Shown in pieces: positions 12,989 to 24,619 of a stretch of 64,000 nt of DNA. The stretch is taken from the NCBI GenBank assembly GCA_949130495.1, contig OX422216.1, positions 361,980,605 through 362,044,604 of the forward strand, in the 5' to 3' direction. This DNA is from Sambucus nigra (Eukaryota; Streptophyta; Magnoliopsida; Dipsacales; Adoxaceae). Below the pieces are notes generated by a model, which was given only the letters and a program-made list of their open reading frames with translations, had not been told where the DNA came from and ran no database searches. The position numbers and the translations under genes are program-made. How positions within the stretch are numbered: the stretch's first letter is position 1; every line of letters starts with the position of its first letter.

Positions 12989-14094
12989 AATATCCCCGTG
13001 TGATAGCAAGATAACTGAATACCAATAAATTAGGTTTTTCCTACTTTTTTAATAGCATACTTTGTGTATTTGAAATATTGCTATTGATATCACTATGTCA
13101 TAGCCCCATTTCCTCTTAGTGCGTGCATGTTATTATACTGCCATACTACATATTTTGTTAACCATCATCAGTATTTGAATTTATCACCGATATTTAAACA
13201 TAAAAAAAAAGATCAATTTTAACCCTTCTCATATAATAATTGATATCATATTCCTTATATATTCAGTTTACCATAGAACTGTGTGTTATTTTTACTATAA
13301 GCATCAGTAATAACTAGGAAATAGACTGACGTGTTATCCCACGAAACTTTCTACTTGGCCTACTGGTCTCAGATGATTGAGGGGTGTGATTTTTGATAAA
13401 TACATATGAGTGACACTTTAATTGTGTGCATAGCATGCTAATTTTACCCAAAAATTTTGGGTTGATTATTATTATGAGTTGAATGATGGTTAACTACTTT
13501 TATACCCTTTAGTGAACTAGTAAGAATGGGATTATTAGTTCAAAACTCCTTGACTTTCTTTACATGATCCTAAATAAATTGGTAATGAACTGTATTTCTT
13601 AAACAGAATAGTCAATATGGAATTTTGAGTTCCAACATTTTTATGTTCTTATAAATTGATAAGTATGGAATTATCAGCCTATTATTGTCAAATGTTTTAA
13701 ACACTGATTATATACACACTTCAAATCTCATTTATATCTATATCATTGTTATATAACGGGTAGAACTTGCTTAGCATATTTGTGCTAATTCCATCCTTCT
13801 ACTGATGCGCCAGGACAAAAAGGATAGTATCTCATCCCTACTATAGATAGAAATCAGTCACCTATTTATGTATGTGGTCGTGTGGGAATAGATTAAGCCA
13901 GATGGAATCCAGGAGTGGCACTTTTTAATTTTCTATATTATCGTGTGTACTAAAAACATGTAACTCACCCCTGCGGTGGCTCAACCCTATATAACTCTAT
14001 TAATAATGAATAAAATTATGTTATTCTACCTTAGCTTTGATTTATCACTTCATGTGTACTTCTTGTTCATTCATACCAAAAAGCAGGGTGTGAC
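12989..14094. other. LTR-like sequence, no gene seen
   Basis: AT-rich, without protein homology. It ends GGGTGTGACA at 14094, exactly where the Tat LTR fragment begins, so 14094/14095 is a real junction. It may be the rest of the chromovirus LTR that starts at 5376, or part of another LTR; TGCGGTGGCTCAACCC near 13972 favours a plus-oriented LTR. Confidence 0.4.
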
Positions 14095-14406
14095 AGTTTA
14101 CTTGTCAAAAGGGGCTTGAGAGTTGTTGGTGGCCTCCAAATTAGTACTCACTGTAAAAAGGATCGTTTGTGCGAACTGTGAGGCTGATTCGTGCATAATA
14201 CAAACTATTGGAAACTAGATTTAGAGCCCTTCAAGGTTTCTTTGACCTTCACTCAAGTTAGAAATTTCATCAAATTCAAATGGGGCCTAAAAGTGACCAT
14301 TGGCCTCCAGATCAGTACTCGAAGTATGACCTAGGTCTTACGGATTGACGAGGAGTATTAGGGACCTAAGAAGGTACTTGGGGGGGTACTAGGATGGGGT
14401 GTCTAC
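14095..14406 (-). repeat. First 312 bases of the Tat 3' LTR
   Basis: Read on the minus strand this begins TGTAGACACCCCATCC right after a polypurine tract and continues without coding potential until the junction at 14094. TGTAGACACC is a plausible Tat LTR start with the canonical TG. The rest of the LTR is missing or displaced. Confidence 0.5.
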
Positions 14407-14418
14407 AAAGCCCCTCAA
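14407..14418 (-). promoter_or_regulatory. Polypurine tract of the Tat element
   Basis: On the minus strand TTGAGGGGCTT stands directly before TGTAGACACCCC. Its position between the internal tandem array and the LTR start is that of the plus-strand primer. Confidence 0.5.
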
Positions 14419-14524
14419 CCGGAAAGCTTGGAATAAGGGTAGGCCATCGAAAGATACACACCTCATTGATGTTAGGGGAGATAATTAAGGTGAATGATGT
14501 GTACATAGAGAATATAGGTCACCC

Positions 14525-15000
14525 ATTCAGAGGTCGAGGTCAATTCTGTGAACCTTAGATTTGAAATGACCAATTCAACAAGTGTAGGTCGATTTTATTG
14601 AACTAAGGTGTGAAGTGATCGATTCAGAGGGTCGAGGTTGATTTTGTGGACCTAAATATTAGAGTGATTAATTAAGAGGGTCGAGCTCGACTCTACGAAC
14701 CTAAAGATTAAAGTGATCGATTCATAGGGCCAAGGTTGATTTTGTGGACCTAAATATTTATATGCCCAACTCAAAGGGCCGAGGTCTATTCTACAAACCT
14801 AAAGAATGAAGTGATCAATTAGGAGGGTCGAGGTGAATTTTGTGGACTTAAAGATTAAAGTGATCGATTTATAGGGTCAAGATCGATTCCGCGGACCTAA
14901 AGATTGGAGTGGTCGATTCAGAGGGTCGAGGTCGATTCTGCGAACCTAAAGATTGGAGTGACCGATTCTACAGGGCAAGGTCAATTCTACAAACCTAGGA
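14525..15000. repeat. 49-bp tandem repeat, about ten units, in the Tat 3' UTR
   Basis: The block AGGGTCGAGG (and variants) recurs at 14628, 14677, 14726, 14775, 14824, 14873 and 14922, exactly 49 bases apart, then at 14972. Two weaker units precede it (around 14541 and 14590). Each unit also has GATT(C/T)TGxGxACCTAAA and AGTGATCGATT. The period is not a multiple of three and no frame stays open, so it is not coding. It sits just inside the polypurine tract on the minus-strand element. Tandem arrays in this 3' position are known for Tat/Ogre-type elements and can seed satellites. Confidence 0.92.
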
Positions 15001-15135
15001 TATAGTTTATGGGAGTGTTTCCACTGGGGAAAGTGTGGAGTATTTTGGTGTCGATTTCATACCTTCAAGTGATTAAATCTCTTGCTATTTCTCTCTAAAA
15101 GTCATTTTTTAGTCCATTTCTTTGCAAGATCTCAA

Positions 15136-16324
15136 ATGGCAAGTACTTCTGGAACTAACAATAACGAATGGATGTTTATTGATGACTGGGCAGGTTTGGA
15201 ATAGCAGGCTACAATGTCACTAGCTCTGAGCAATGAGAATGTGTATGAATCCTCTGATTCGGTGACTAATGGGAGGATTTGTTACGTGAGACTATACATC
15301 ATCGATCAGCGAGGGTGAAGAACCTTAAATATTTATTTTTTGGTTTTCCACCTTATTTCTTTCTATATTTGGGATGATGAAGGATTTTCCTTAATTTCTC
15401 GCAGGTTGACATTGCTTCTTCGATCATTCGGTCTCTGGGGATGATTGGGATGAAGGATATTTGGGACCATCTATCCAAGGCAGTACCGTAGAGGGTAGCA
15501 TCCATCGGGTTCGGTACGTTGGCAAGTGCATTAGATGAGACGTCTCACTCTTCGGTGGTGTTATGTGCGCTTGGTGAAATATGGTGGGATATGACCCACA
15601 CATTCCACTTGAGGATTAGGGAAATAATAGTCACTCCATTGGATGTATAGATGTTGACGGGGTTGGATTGTGTTGGATAACATATCCTAGTGGACTATGC
15701 TCTATAGGTCATAGAGGTGACAGTCTTGGTTGTCTACGAGGACATCATAAGAATCATGTCGAGGGAGTTTGTTCGTATATTGGTTCTAAAAGAGACTAAT
15801 GATACGAACGGGCAACAACTGAGAGATGCATCTTGCTTACTTATTTTTCTTTTGCTGCGGGGATTTATGGCGGCGACGAGTGACGATGTTTTCCATCTTT
15901 ATTTTATTTTTTTGTATTTTAGGATCATCTCAGACATCCATAGGTATGATTGAGGGAGATTTACTCTAGTATCTCTTTATTCTTCTTTGTATTCCTTTAG
16001 TTGGTGTTGTCGACAAACGTTCAAAGGACCCACGTATATTTTAGAGGTAATCTATATGTTCAATTTCCTCTTTATTTTCTTGTATTCCTTTTGCTTTATT
16101 TTTCATATTCATGGTGTGTCCTTTTACATACATGGTTTTACGAGGTGATAGGGCATAACATGGGGATGTTGACCTTAAAGGTGAGCGAGTTGGCAGAATT
16201 TTGTAAGATTTATGGGTGGAGGAAGTAGAACAAGCATTCGAACCAATTCCTATCCCTAAAGGATGTGTTGGTGGTGCTGAAAGCCCTGAAGAGCAGCCAG
16301 GTTAGGTTTTCCATATTTATCTCT
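15136..16324 (+). pseudogene. Antisense gene 1 of the Tat element: PMD protein, 5' part
   Basis: An ATG at 15136 opens MASTSGTNNNEWMFIDDWAG, broken by a stop at 15202. A likely intron (GTGAAG...TCGCAG, 15315-15404) leads to VDIASSIIRSLGMIG. Near 15582-15650 the frame reads WWDMTHTFHL, then EIIVTPLDV and MLTGLD, the signature start of the plant mobile domain (aminotransferase-like, PMD). Further on, FMAATSDDVFHLYFIF and DIHRYDWG-like sequence continue the domain. Several stops are present. The gene runs opposite to the Tat pol genes; its continuation lies beyond the Athila insertion at 31674. PMD proteins are linked to transposons and, in host copies, to silencing; the role inside retroelements is not settled. 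Confidence 0.7.
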
Positions 16325-16345
16325 TAACGTGACTAAAAATGTGTC
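16325..16345 (-). repeat. Last 20 bases of a third Athila LTR
   Basis: TAACGTGACTAAAAATGTGT here matches the LTR end at 16792 (TGGCGTGACTGAAAATGTGC) in position and sequence, and is joined directly to gag sequence at 16346. Confidence 0.6.
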
Positions 16346-16791
16346 TCTCTGGATAGAATAGTTCTCTCATGGGACGATAAGGCATCTCACCCTCACCCAT
16401 ACCAAAACTAGCATGCTCAGATATTTCTCTCTCTCCAATTGACTCGGTATCCTCACTCGGTGTCCTAGAAGTGTGACTTGTAACGGAATTTGGAGGTATA
16501 GGAGGTGGAACCCAGAATTGAGGTGCGTTAGGAGTGTGTGGCCGATCAGGATTGTACTCAACTATTGGATTCTCGTGAATGCGTGTGGTAGTAGATTGAG
16601 GGGTTTTTTGCGGATTTTGCATGAAATGGCTATGAGAGATGTTAAATTTTTTTCTTTTCAATCTTTGGAATTTTTTTTGGAGTTTTTATTTCATGATTTT
16701 TTTTGGCTTTTTAAGATTTGAAGTCAAATTTTAGATTAAATCGACCTAACCTAACAGTCTACCTAAACCCCCGACAACGGTACCAAAAACT
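16346..16791 (-). pseudogene. Athila gag N-terminus and leader, second (truncated) copy
   Basis: A minus-strand frame from the ATG at 16661 reads through MQNPQKTPQSTTTRIHENP to YRPMRELFYPER, the conserved N-terminal block of Athila gag, then leaves gag and enters LTR sequence (HIFSHVKR). In the full copy at 29650-29960 the same block continues TVILGCILLP. About 100 gag residues remain here. The primer site lies at 16768-16785. This copy keeps an open gag frame where the longer copy is frameshifted. Confidence 0.75.
16768..16785 (-). promoter_or_regulatory. Primer binding site (tRNA-Asp type), mutated
   Basis: On the minus strand this is TGGTACCGTTGTCGGGGG, six bases after the LTR end CA. It differs from the intact site at 30081-30098 (TGGCGCCGTTGTCGGGGA) by a GGCGCC to GGTACC change and the last base. 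Confidence 0.8.
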
Positions 16792-18433
16792 TGGCGTGAC
16801 TGAAAATGTGCCTCTAGTGCGTGCTTATATCGGTTCAAGTGCAAACGTGTCACATAAGTAATAAACCCGGTAAGACGGGGTCGAATCCTCAGGAAAATAG
16901 GACGATATCTCATGACGATAATAGGTAAGATGACTAATCCTAAGCTTACTTAGAAAAAAAAAAGATAGCGGGGTTTGAATTTGATCTACTAACTAAGTGC
17001 AATTTAAGTTAATCTACCGAATTAAACTATGCATGAAGAGTTAAACTAACTGTGATTAACTAAATATGAATGAGAAAGATAGGTTGGACTACAATCCCCC
17101 AAACCCTTGTATGTTTATCAGATATAAAAATAGTCGTGAATTAGATATTTGATTAAATCCAGTCTTTATTAATCTCAAGCATTACATATATGAGGGTACT
17201 AGCCCGCATCATACATAATCAATAGTAAGAATAAAGCGGTGTCGAAATATCTAACTCGCACGTCGCACTCTTAAACACCCCAATTTCCTAGGGAAAACGA
17301 GGTAAAATGACCTACGAAGGTTATGACTACTACACAACACGATTCAATCATTTATTTAATTCAGGGAACTAATTTTATAGTCATGCAAGCCACATCGGGT
17401 TGGGTTCATGCATCCCAACCCTTAAAAGTCTAGCCTAACATGGTGTAATTAATTAAAGCTATGTATTCTACTGTGCATATATTCAAAACCATTATGAAAT
17501 TATACCTCGATAAGAAAGAGAATCTAAGAGCTTCTGGAAGTAAAGAAATCATACACGAACTATAAACTTCAAATAATAAAGGAGAAAAAAATAGATACTA
17601 TTGCAAAAATCTTGAATTGCAAACCATAAAATTGTAAACTTGAGTTCCTAGGGTTCTTGGCCTTTTTCTCCTTGCAAAACTATGCAAAAAGGAACTCTCT
17701 AATGTCTGGTAACAAGTTGGAATAAAAACACTACGTTTTTTACAAGAGTTTTGTCCATGTACAACTCTAATTTAGAAGAAAGATAATTCAAAAATTCTTC
17801 AGTCGAACCAGTCCGGTCCAAGGGTATCGATTTTCTTCACATTATACAGAAGTCTTAAGAACACCAAACTGGTTCATTTTTCCTCTTCATCGGTTTGGTT
17901 TGCCTTATGAAGAACATTTACCAACACCGGACCAGTTCATTTTTCCTCTTTATTAGTTAGGTTTGGTGAGTCCAGTTTAATGAACCGTTCGGTGATATCT
18001 CCACCCGTTCGATTCGGTCCATTTTTTATTTTTTTTCCTTCCTTTTTCTCCTTGATTTCTTCTCAAATTTGATTCTTCGTAACTCTTTACTTGGGACTCA
18101 AATTTGGATGTCATTTTTTCATACATTCTCATGGACTCAAAGTCTTCAACTTTCCTTTAGGTTTCACTTCTGAATTCCTAGTGTAGAATTACTATTTTAG
18201 CCTTGACTTTCCTTCACTTATAATTTTCTCGAGTTTTATTTTCTCTTTTATGCAATTGGTTAAAATACCTGCAAAATGTACGAGAAAAATACGAAACTCG
18301 ATGCACTACATAGAAAAGGTCAGTAGAAAAAATATGAGATAAATCAACTCGATTTAAATCGCACAAGATGATAAAAGCCTCTAAATTAAGGGGATAAAAT
18401 ACAAAGAATCAAAATAAGATCAAACTCTTATCA
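16792..18433 (-). repeat. Athila LTR, left copy
   Basis: On the minus strand it runs TGATAAGAGTTTGATC... to ...CAGTCACGCCA, 1642 bases, followed by the spacer AGTTTT and a primer site. The right copy at 30105-31673 matches along nearly its whole length (for example both share AGGGTACTAGCCCGCATCAT). A stretch around 17800-18010 holds scattered GAACCAGTCCGGTCC and related CCGGT/GGTTC words, also present in the other copy. No genes. Confidence 0.85.
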
Positions 18434-19897
18434 AACTTTTTATTGGTATGGAGTACCTCTTTCGCTGTCAAGCGATTGAATTTAACGTATGCAATAAGCC
18501 TTTAAACCCCTAGGTTACCCTAGTAGGACGATTGGTGTCTCGTGAGGGTTTGCAGTGAATGTACCCACAAAATTCGTTGTCGACTCAAAGAAAGTTCAAA
18601 TTACTTAAAAACTGTACAATTTAAACTCCCCAAAAATAGTCACTATAAATTTTTATTCACAAGTCTCCATTCGTAGTGTGTGTGTGTGTGTGTACGAAGC
18701 CGAAAATTCAACTACTAATTTCAACCAATTGATCATTACGTTACTTTTCCAAAATTCGTTTTGATTTAAATTCTCACGGGATGCTCTCACAAACGAATCA
18801 CTCGGATTGTGGCTATTTTCTCTCGGTATGCATGATTTAAAGATTAAATGCATTGAAACACGAATTCACACGCACAATTTTAAAAGATGGAATTTTTATG
18901 GTGAAAAGATCTCATCATTGGAACATGGTTATTGGGAAACGGGAAACATCGCCTCTTAACCACACCAATTAATCTCTCCTATTATTTTTTCGTGTTTTAG
19001 GCTCTCCACACGGTAATCAATTTCGCAATTCGAACTCGGTTTGGACTTTCTGGTTGGCAAATTCGGAATTGGAAAATGTTCTTATGATGTCCTTTAGTGC
19101 TTTTTCTGGCTTTTGCTCAGTTTTCTCTTTTTTTCTATTTTTCACTTTTCTTTTCTTGCTATTTTTGTTGAGCATTATTTTATTTTTTCTTGCCCCATTT
19201 TACTGCACCATTTGGAGTTAATTTCTGCATTTTCCATTTTTCACAATTTCGGGCTATTTGGGGTTTTCGGGTTACAGACGAAAAGGAAAATTCAATTTGG
19301 GTTTGAAAGGGAAAAAATTTCACAAATTTTTATGGCTAATATTTTTGGGTAAATAAATGAGGGTTTGCGTCATTGTCCTAATTACTCATCATTTCACCAT
19401 ATGCATCTCGAGTATATTTAGTTTAGAGATATTTTTTAGCGTGCTTTTTGAGACAACGTCTCGCACGTTTCGCATATACGATCAAAATAATAGATTAGAG
19501 ATCATCAACGACTTTTTTTTTAAATGATGAAATGAACTTTGAGTTAACCATTAACTGGGATTAATTTAAAAACTCACAAAAATCGATAGGCTCGAAATCT
19601 CACCCCGTTGATTAATCTCCACACTTATTCGTAAAGTCGTCAATTTTCTTTCCATTTCCATCTTTGGTCAACTTTGACTTTGTGCATTTGATTTTTTACA
19701 GTTTGAGACTTTAAACAAATTTTTGTGATATTTTTGAAATATTTAATTCCAAAATTTATTTTTTTTGAAGAAAAATATTTTTGGCTTTTTCGAAATTTTT
19801 CAATTTTTTTAGATATTTTTGAAATTTTCTAATTTTGTTTTATGTTTTTGGGCATTTTAATCGTTGTGAACTTCTTAAAGCGCATGCGTACCCCCCC

Positions 19898-19928
<31 letters not shown>

Positions 19929-20044
19929 ATACAACTTCGACTTTTGCAAAGTCCATATGCAAAAGGACTAAAATCTAAAATAAAGGAAAGTGCGTAAAAA
20001 TAAACAAAGGCAAAAATGCAAATTTTTTTGTATTACTAAACAAA
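18434..20044 (-). other. Athila 3' untranslated region with simple repeats
   Basis: There is no gene in these 1.6 kb between the end of the Athila 3' ORF and its 3' LTR. A GT microsatellite lies near 18677, T-rich stretches at 19100-19200 and 19680-19850, and a long C run at 19891. The polypurine tract expected just right of 18433 is weak (minus-strand AATAAAAAGTT). Confidence 0.5.
19891..19930. repeat. C24 run followed by an AC microsatellite
   Basis: Twenty-four C residues (19891-19914) are followed by about eight AC units. Such a homopolymer is also a place where sequencing length errors are common. Confidence 0.95.
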
Positions 20045-20707
20045 GATTATATGAACTTGAAAGAGAGATTCATGACTCGTAGTGACAAATCAATAAATTT
20101 CCAAAACAAACAATGAACTACATAAAGAAAACCAAGACAGCACATCATCAAGACAACAGTGCCTATTGTGGGGTGAGTGGGAGGTACCGGGAGTGGTGGA
20201 GTCATACGGGTCATAAAAGTAAGTCGACAGTGGAACATCAGGACCCATATGAAGGCGATAAAGTTGGGCTTGGAGGCGATGCATCATGCTTGTATCGCGC
20301 TGGTAAGCTTGACGATCCACTTGGCGGTCAGCACGGTATTCGTTGATGAACCCGTCAAAGTGAGATTCAAGCATAGAAATACGACGATCAAACTCCGAGC
20401 CCACCGGCTCGTAATTCGAATCAGCCTCTTCGTCGTACTCCTCTTCCTCGCCCTCTTCCATCTCAACATCCTCAGCCTCCTCCTCCTCCTCTGCCTCATC
20501 GTCATCATCATCATCATCATCCACCATCACGACTCGTATCACCTCCCTTTACTTTTCACTCCTTGTGCGAGATTCCATCCCAATAGGCTTTAGAAGATGA
20601 GGATCGCTCGGGGGTCGACAATAACGGCGTCAATGAGGATTGAGGTGATGAGGCGAGGATTTGGGAGAGGGTCCTTACCCTTATGATCCATAATCGTGTA
20701 AAGAATA
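20045..20707 (-). pseudogene. Athila 3' ORF, C-terminal part with acidic stretch
   Basis: On the minus strand, MDHKGKDPLPNPRLITSILI resembles the LPxPxLITxLC block of the protein encoded after pol in Athila elements. A stop follows, then a frame starting at 20542 with a run of Asp and Glu residues (DDDDDDDDEAEEEEEAED) and a tail with RRISMLESHFDGF and DPYDSTTPGTSH. The N-terminal half lies beyond the solo LTR, from 23337. The function of this protein is not established; it is sometimes called env-like for its position only. The acidic stretch could suggest a host nuclear protein, but the context and the broken frame argue for the element. Confidence 0.6.
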
Positions 20708-23331
20708 TGTAACAACCCTCGCTTTTGAGAACATATTTTATATTTATTTACTATGTGAAGTAATCATATATAAAATGTTGGAATGTGGAGTAACTATTAA
20801 TTTAATGAAGATAAAAGTTAATATTTACTAAAATGTTGCATATTTACCTTATGTGTAGGTAAATATCACCATGTGGTGTTTTATTGTGTCATAAGACTTA
20901 AAATGACATTATGGTTTAAAATAAAATTGGAATTTGAAATGAGTTATAAAATTTCCAAATGATAATTTGGAGGGCGTAGTTAGTCCCGAAATGTGCGAGA
21001 TGGTCAAAATAAGTGCCATATTGTATTTTGATGTTTCGGGCACTTTTGACTGATTATAGCTTAAATGTGTAGTTGCGAGTCACTTTATCGCGGTATTAAT
21101 CATTTATGTTAGAATTTAGACTTAAGCCATGATTTTTAAGTCTTGCATTTTATTTATTTCTCTTAAGTGCATTTAGTGACCTAGAGAGAAAGAGAGAGGA
21201 AGAGAACTTTGGAGAGAAAGAAGAAAAGAGAGAGAGATTCAAGCTTGGAGATTGTAGCTACTGCAATAAAATCTGAGATTCCTACACCAAGGCAAGTTTT
21301 CTACTTGCTACTATGTGATTTAAGATGAATAATTAGTATTGATAGTTGTGTATTAGTTATGGTTTAACAAAGTTAGGGTTTTTATGGATTTATGGGTTTT
21401 GAATCCTTGGAGGTTGATTTCGATGGGTATTGGTGTAAATCATTGTTGTTTGATGCATTAATAATCAGTTGGTGGAAATAAATGATCTTCGTTTGGGTTG
21501 ATTGGAGTTGGGGGAATTTGGGAGTCCAAGACTCCATAGCCAAACTTGGCAAATTCGTAGGGGCGATTCGATTCGCTTAGGGGTAATCCTACAGGTCTGC
21601 AAACCCGAATCGATTTGGGTTAAGGTCGAATCGATATGGCTGAAGCAGAAAGTTGGATTTATCATCCGAATCGATTTGCTTTTGGGCGAATTGATTCGTT
21701 GCCTGGGGCGAATCGATTCGGCCCTAAGGTGAATCGATTAGGAATCAAGTTACTTTTGAGTTGTTTTTCTAACTCACTTTTTACTCCTTTTCTTTAGGTT
21801 TAGGACCTAGGAACCTTCTTGTATGAAGTAAACTTAGAGTCCGATAGTTTTAGTTGAGTTGAGTCATTACCCTACATTAGGAATGGGTTAAACGGGGCTT
21901 GTTCTTGAGGTGTACCAATTTGAGATTAGGGCATTTCTTTCCTTTAGTACATTATTTGGAGTTTAGGAGTTGTAAGCCCATACTTGGAGACTTTAGGGGC
22001 TCACTGGAGGTATATAAAACCTTGGGACTTGTAGAATTATTGTGATCACTTGGATAATAATTCGGGACTTAAAATAAGATGAATATTAATGAGAATATTC
22101 AATGATGATGGTTTCGAATAAAATGAAACATACATATGGATAATGGAAATGAAAATGAGAATTAAATGGTAAATGCTAATTTACTTAAACACACCTCTCT
22201 AAATGCTATCATAAGGGAAGCTCGCGCATGAGGTGATGTCCCCTGACTAATGAATGCAGGGAGACTATAGTCCTCGGCCATATGCGAGATTGTTATATGT
22301 TTTATTCAGCGCTAGTGAGGTAATTCCGGGTGTGGTTATGACTCACTCGCAGGTATATGGCCACTTCCCGACGTGCCCAGGTTGTCTTGTTTGATAGGCC
22401 CTGAAAGATGATAGTCATTTAGGGGGGCTCCCAGTGGGTAAACTCGAAGGGGTGGTCTTAGAATCGTTATATGTATAAGAATATAACCATTTTGAATTCA
22501 AGTGGGACTTGAAATATGTGAAATGCCATAAGCACATATGATGGTAATTATATTCCTGTTAAGGAATGAAAATTGAAATGGAATGATGGATAATGGTGGA
22601 GACTTTTAATTAATGAGGTTTAATTATATTTTCTCGCTTAATTGAATGAAAGCTATAATCATTTAAATTGTTTTCTTATGCTTAAAATTATGTTGATAGA
22701 TTTTCATCTTCATCATTCATGATTAACTGTTCATACCTATAATGCTTCTTATTCATCTGGTAATCATATAAAATCGGGCCCTGGCCCGTTCATTTTCCTT
22801 GTTGTGCATGATATTGTATCCGCTCAGGTGCTCCGCCGCAAGGGCGCCCATTTTGATATTCCCACTCCAATGCTTTTAAGGAGCTCTAAGATTTTGCGGA
22901 TATTACATGATGTGTTGTTAGACGCCTTCATTTTTGTATTCTAGATATGATCGGGTCTTTCACTCGGGCGTGTGGACCAAACTTTTGTAACTGTTTAATG
23001 AATGTATTATGTAATTTATAAAACTGTTGTAATATGTTGTATGTAACGGTTGACCGACAGCATATTCGGTCCACTTATTGTATATTTGTTATGGATGTAA
23101 TATAAGCTCTTTTGGAATTCAACTTTCTCTTCAGATTGGGTTGTTTAAATTATTTTCTTAACTTGTAATAAAACTAAATTAAAACTTTTGGCAACCTATT
23201 TTCTGAATTATTTGGTGGTTTTCCCGTATACTTATTATATGGTCATGATGATGAGGATGATTCCATCCATGATTCCATTTTATTGGAGTATCGGGATGGT
23301 CACCCCTTATTTCGGATCGCGAGTTGTCACA
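20708..23331 (+). mobile_element. Solo LTR, family P, inside the Athila 3' ORF
   Basis: The ends are TGTAACAACCCTCGC and GCGAGTTGTCACA, inverted to each other; the length is 2624 bases. The flanking GAATA at 20703-20707 and 23332-23336 is a perfect target-site duplication. Inside are a GA-rich tract (21185-21235), a degenerate CGAATCGATTCG array (21548-21740) and CGGGCCCTGGCCCG at 22775. The order of these parts matches the 4-kb LTRs at 34293 and 39848, including the shared word CAGGTCTGCA beside the array, so the families are related. No internal region is present. Confidence 0.93.
21548..21740. repeat. Degenerate array of CGAATCGATTCG motifs
   Basis: About seven units, for example CGATTCGATTCG, CGAATCGATTTG, CGAATTGATTCG and CGAATCGATTCG, are spaced 20-40 bases apart. 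Fewer units are perfect than in the younger 34293 element, which suggests decay with age. Confidence 0.85.
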
Positions 23332-23336
23332 GAATA

Positions 23337-24310
23337 TCGATGTAGAAGGTTCAGGTAAGATGGATTGTGGCGTCGGGATCGAAGAGGTTGTATACAAACG
23401 TGGTTTGGCAAGGGCGCATCGCCGAATCCTTTAAAGTTTGTAGGATGTTGGCGCATATGATTTGGAAAGTGAGGCAGGATTTGTCATTAATATTTCCCAC
23501 CGAATAAGTCTTGGGATCCTAATTTTCTCTAGGTGTAAAGCGAACGATGCACATACTTTTTGAAATTTGGGTGGAATTTTTGGGGTACTAGTACTGTTCA
23601 GGGCTCGGAACCCCCTTGGCTTCTAGCTTCCAGGACAGAATTTCTAATGAGAAGGGGACTGGGGTCGCGTCGACATAAGCTTTGGCTTCAAACTCTCCCG
23701 TGCAGATGAGAGAGCCATAAAAATAATGCACTTCGTCCTCCCACACCACTTTATGTGGCTCATTGAAAAATTGGCACCACCCCCTTGGAAGGAAAATGTT
23801 TGTGACGGAGGGAGGTAACTCGTTCCATTTGACTTGACGCTCGATGTGTAATTTGTGGGAAGGACTGAAAAATCTCTTGCACCATAGCTCTCTAGATGCG
23901 AACGGAACTCCCCATTGCCATCGGGGAGGATTTCAACAGATGTGTATTTTATGGGTAGAGCCCTATTTTCAATTTGGAAATAAATTGGTGTTGCGCGAAA
24001 GATAAGAGAGAGTAAGAGAGGGAAGTGGATGGTGTGTGGATAAATGGGTGGAATATGGTGTGTATTTATTGGTGGTGTGGGGAGGGGAGGGCGAAGGTAT
24101 TTGGAGGGAAACAAAATGGAGGAAAAAGGGGTGAAGAAAGGAGGGAAATGGATGGGGAAATGGGGAAAATTCATATTTGGAGGGAGAGGAATGGATTGGG
24201 GGGAAGGGGTGCAATTACGGTAACAACAAAAGTCTATAGAAAGCGAACCGATCCGACTTCCATAGGCGGATCGATCTGGTTCCTTTTTATTTAATTCATT
24301 TTTATTATCG
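23337..24310 (-). pseudogene. Athila 3' ORF, N-terminal part (plant transposon protein domain)
   Basis: In the minus-strand frame near 23840-23680 one reads RGWCQFFNEPHKVVWEDEV, then HYFYGSLI and AKAYVDATPVPFS. This fits the pattern RxW..F....A....VREFYAN of the putative plant transposon protein domain found after pol in Athila-type elements. The overlapping 176-residue frame (24174-23644) covers the same region with a shifted, Pro/Ser-rich reading and is probably not the true frame throughout. The protein would continue into 20707-20045 if the solo LTR were absent. Confidence 0.6.
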
Positions 24311-24619
24311 ATTTCGGTCCCTTGAGGGGAGAACCGGTTCGATCTGCTATAAAGCTCTCCTCTACTCTTCGAAGTGTGGACTCTTTCTCTCTCAATTTTT
24401 CAAACACTTCCACAATTATGCATACGCATGATTATCTCAAATAGCCCAACAAGTTCCCTCGAAGCTCTCTATGCTCTCTCGAACCGTGTGCTTGAGGTCA
24501 TATCCTCTCATTACTTGCACCTAAGGACTCCTAACGATCATAACCTACACAGTACTAATATACACAAGAATCACCGCGTATGCATCGAGGGTGCGAAGGC
24601 TTCTCCTTTATAGCTCACT
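24311..24619 (-). other. Spacer between Athila integrase and 3' ORF
   Basis: No domain is recognised. The part just left of it (24245-24350) contains GGATCGATCTGG and AACCGGTTCGATCTG, words similar in style to the LTR motif arrays. Confidence 0.4.

Larger units (their letters stand above)
5376..14094 (+). mobile_element. Chromovirus 3' LTR split by two solo LTRs (right end uncertain)
   Basis: The LTR starts TATAAGAACCGGG (TG changed to TA) right after the polypurine tract. Its own pieces are 5376-5772, 8746-9329 and from 12247 on; the solo LTRs at 5773-8745 and 9330-12246 lie between them. Two right ends are possible. CCCGGTTCTTCTA ending at 12988 is an inverted match to the start and would give an LTR near 1.7 kb. 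GGGTGTGACA ending at 14094 would give about 2.8 kb and would include the plus-oriented TGCGGTGGCTCAACCC near 13972. I cannot decide between them. No target-site duplication can be tested because the element's left end is missing. Confidence 0.5.

Noticed and set aside
15315..15404. Evidence for an active intron
   Set aside because: GT...AG ends join two plausible parts of the PMD gene, but the gene has stops in both parts, so I keep it only as a likely old intron inside the pseudogene entry.
20090..20542. Host nuclear protein suggested by the Asp/Glu-rich run
   Set aside because: It lies in order after Athila pol on the same strand, is preceded by a broken block of the Athila 3' ORF, and has no independent gene structure.
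20113..20593. Plus-strand frames opposite the acidic stretch
   Set aside because: They are shadows of the minus-strand Athila 3' ORF; the Ile/His run is just the complement of the GAT/GAC codons.
23644..24174. Pro/Ser-rich 176-codon minus frame as a separate gene
   Set aside because: The recognisable Athila 3' ORF motifs (RGWCQFF, HYFYGS) are in a different frame of the same region; this frame is low-complexity and partly shifted.
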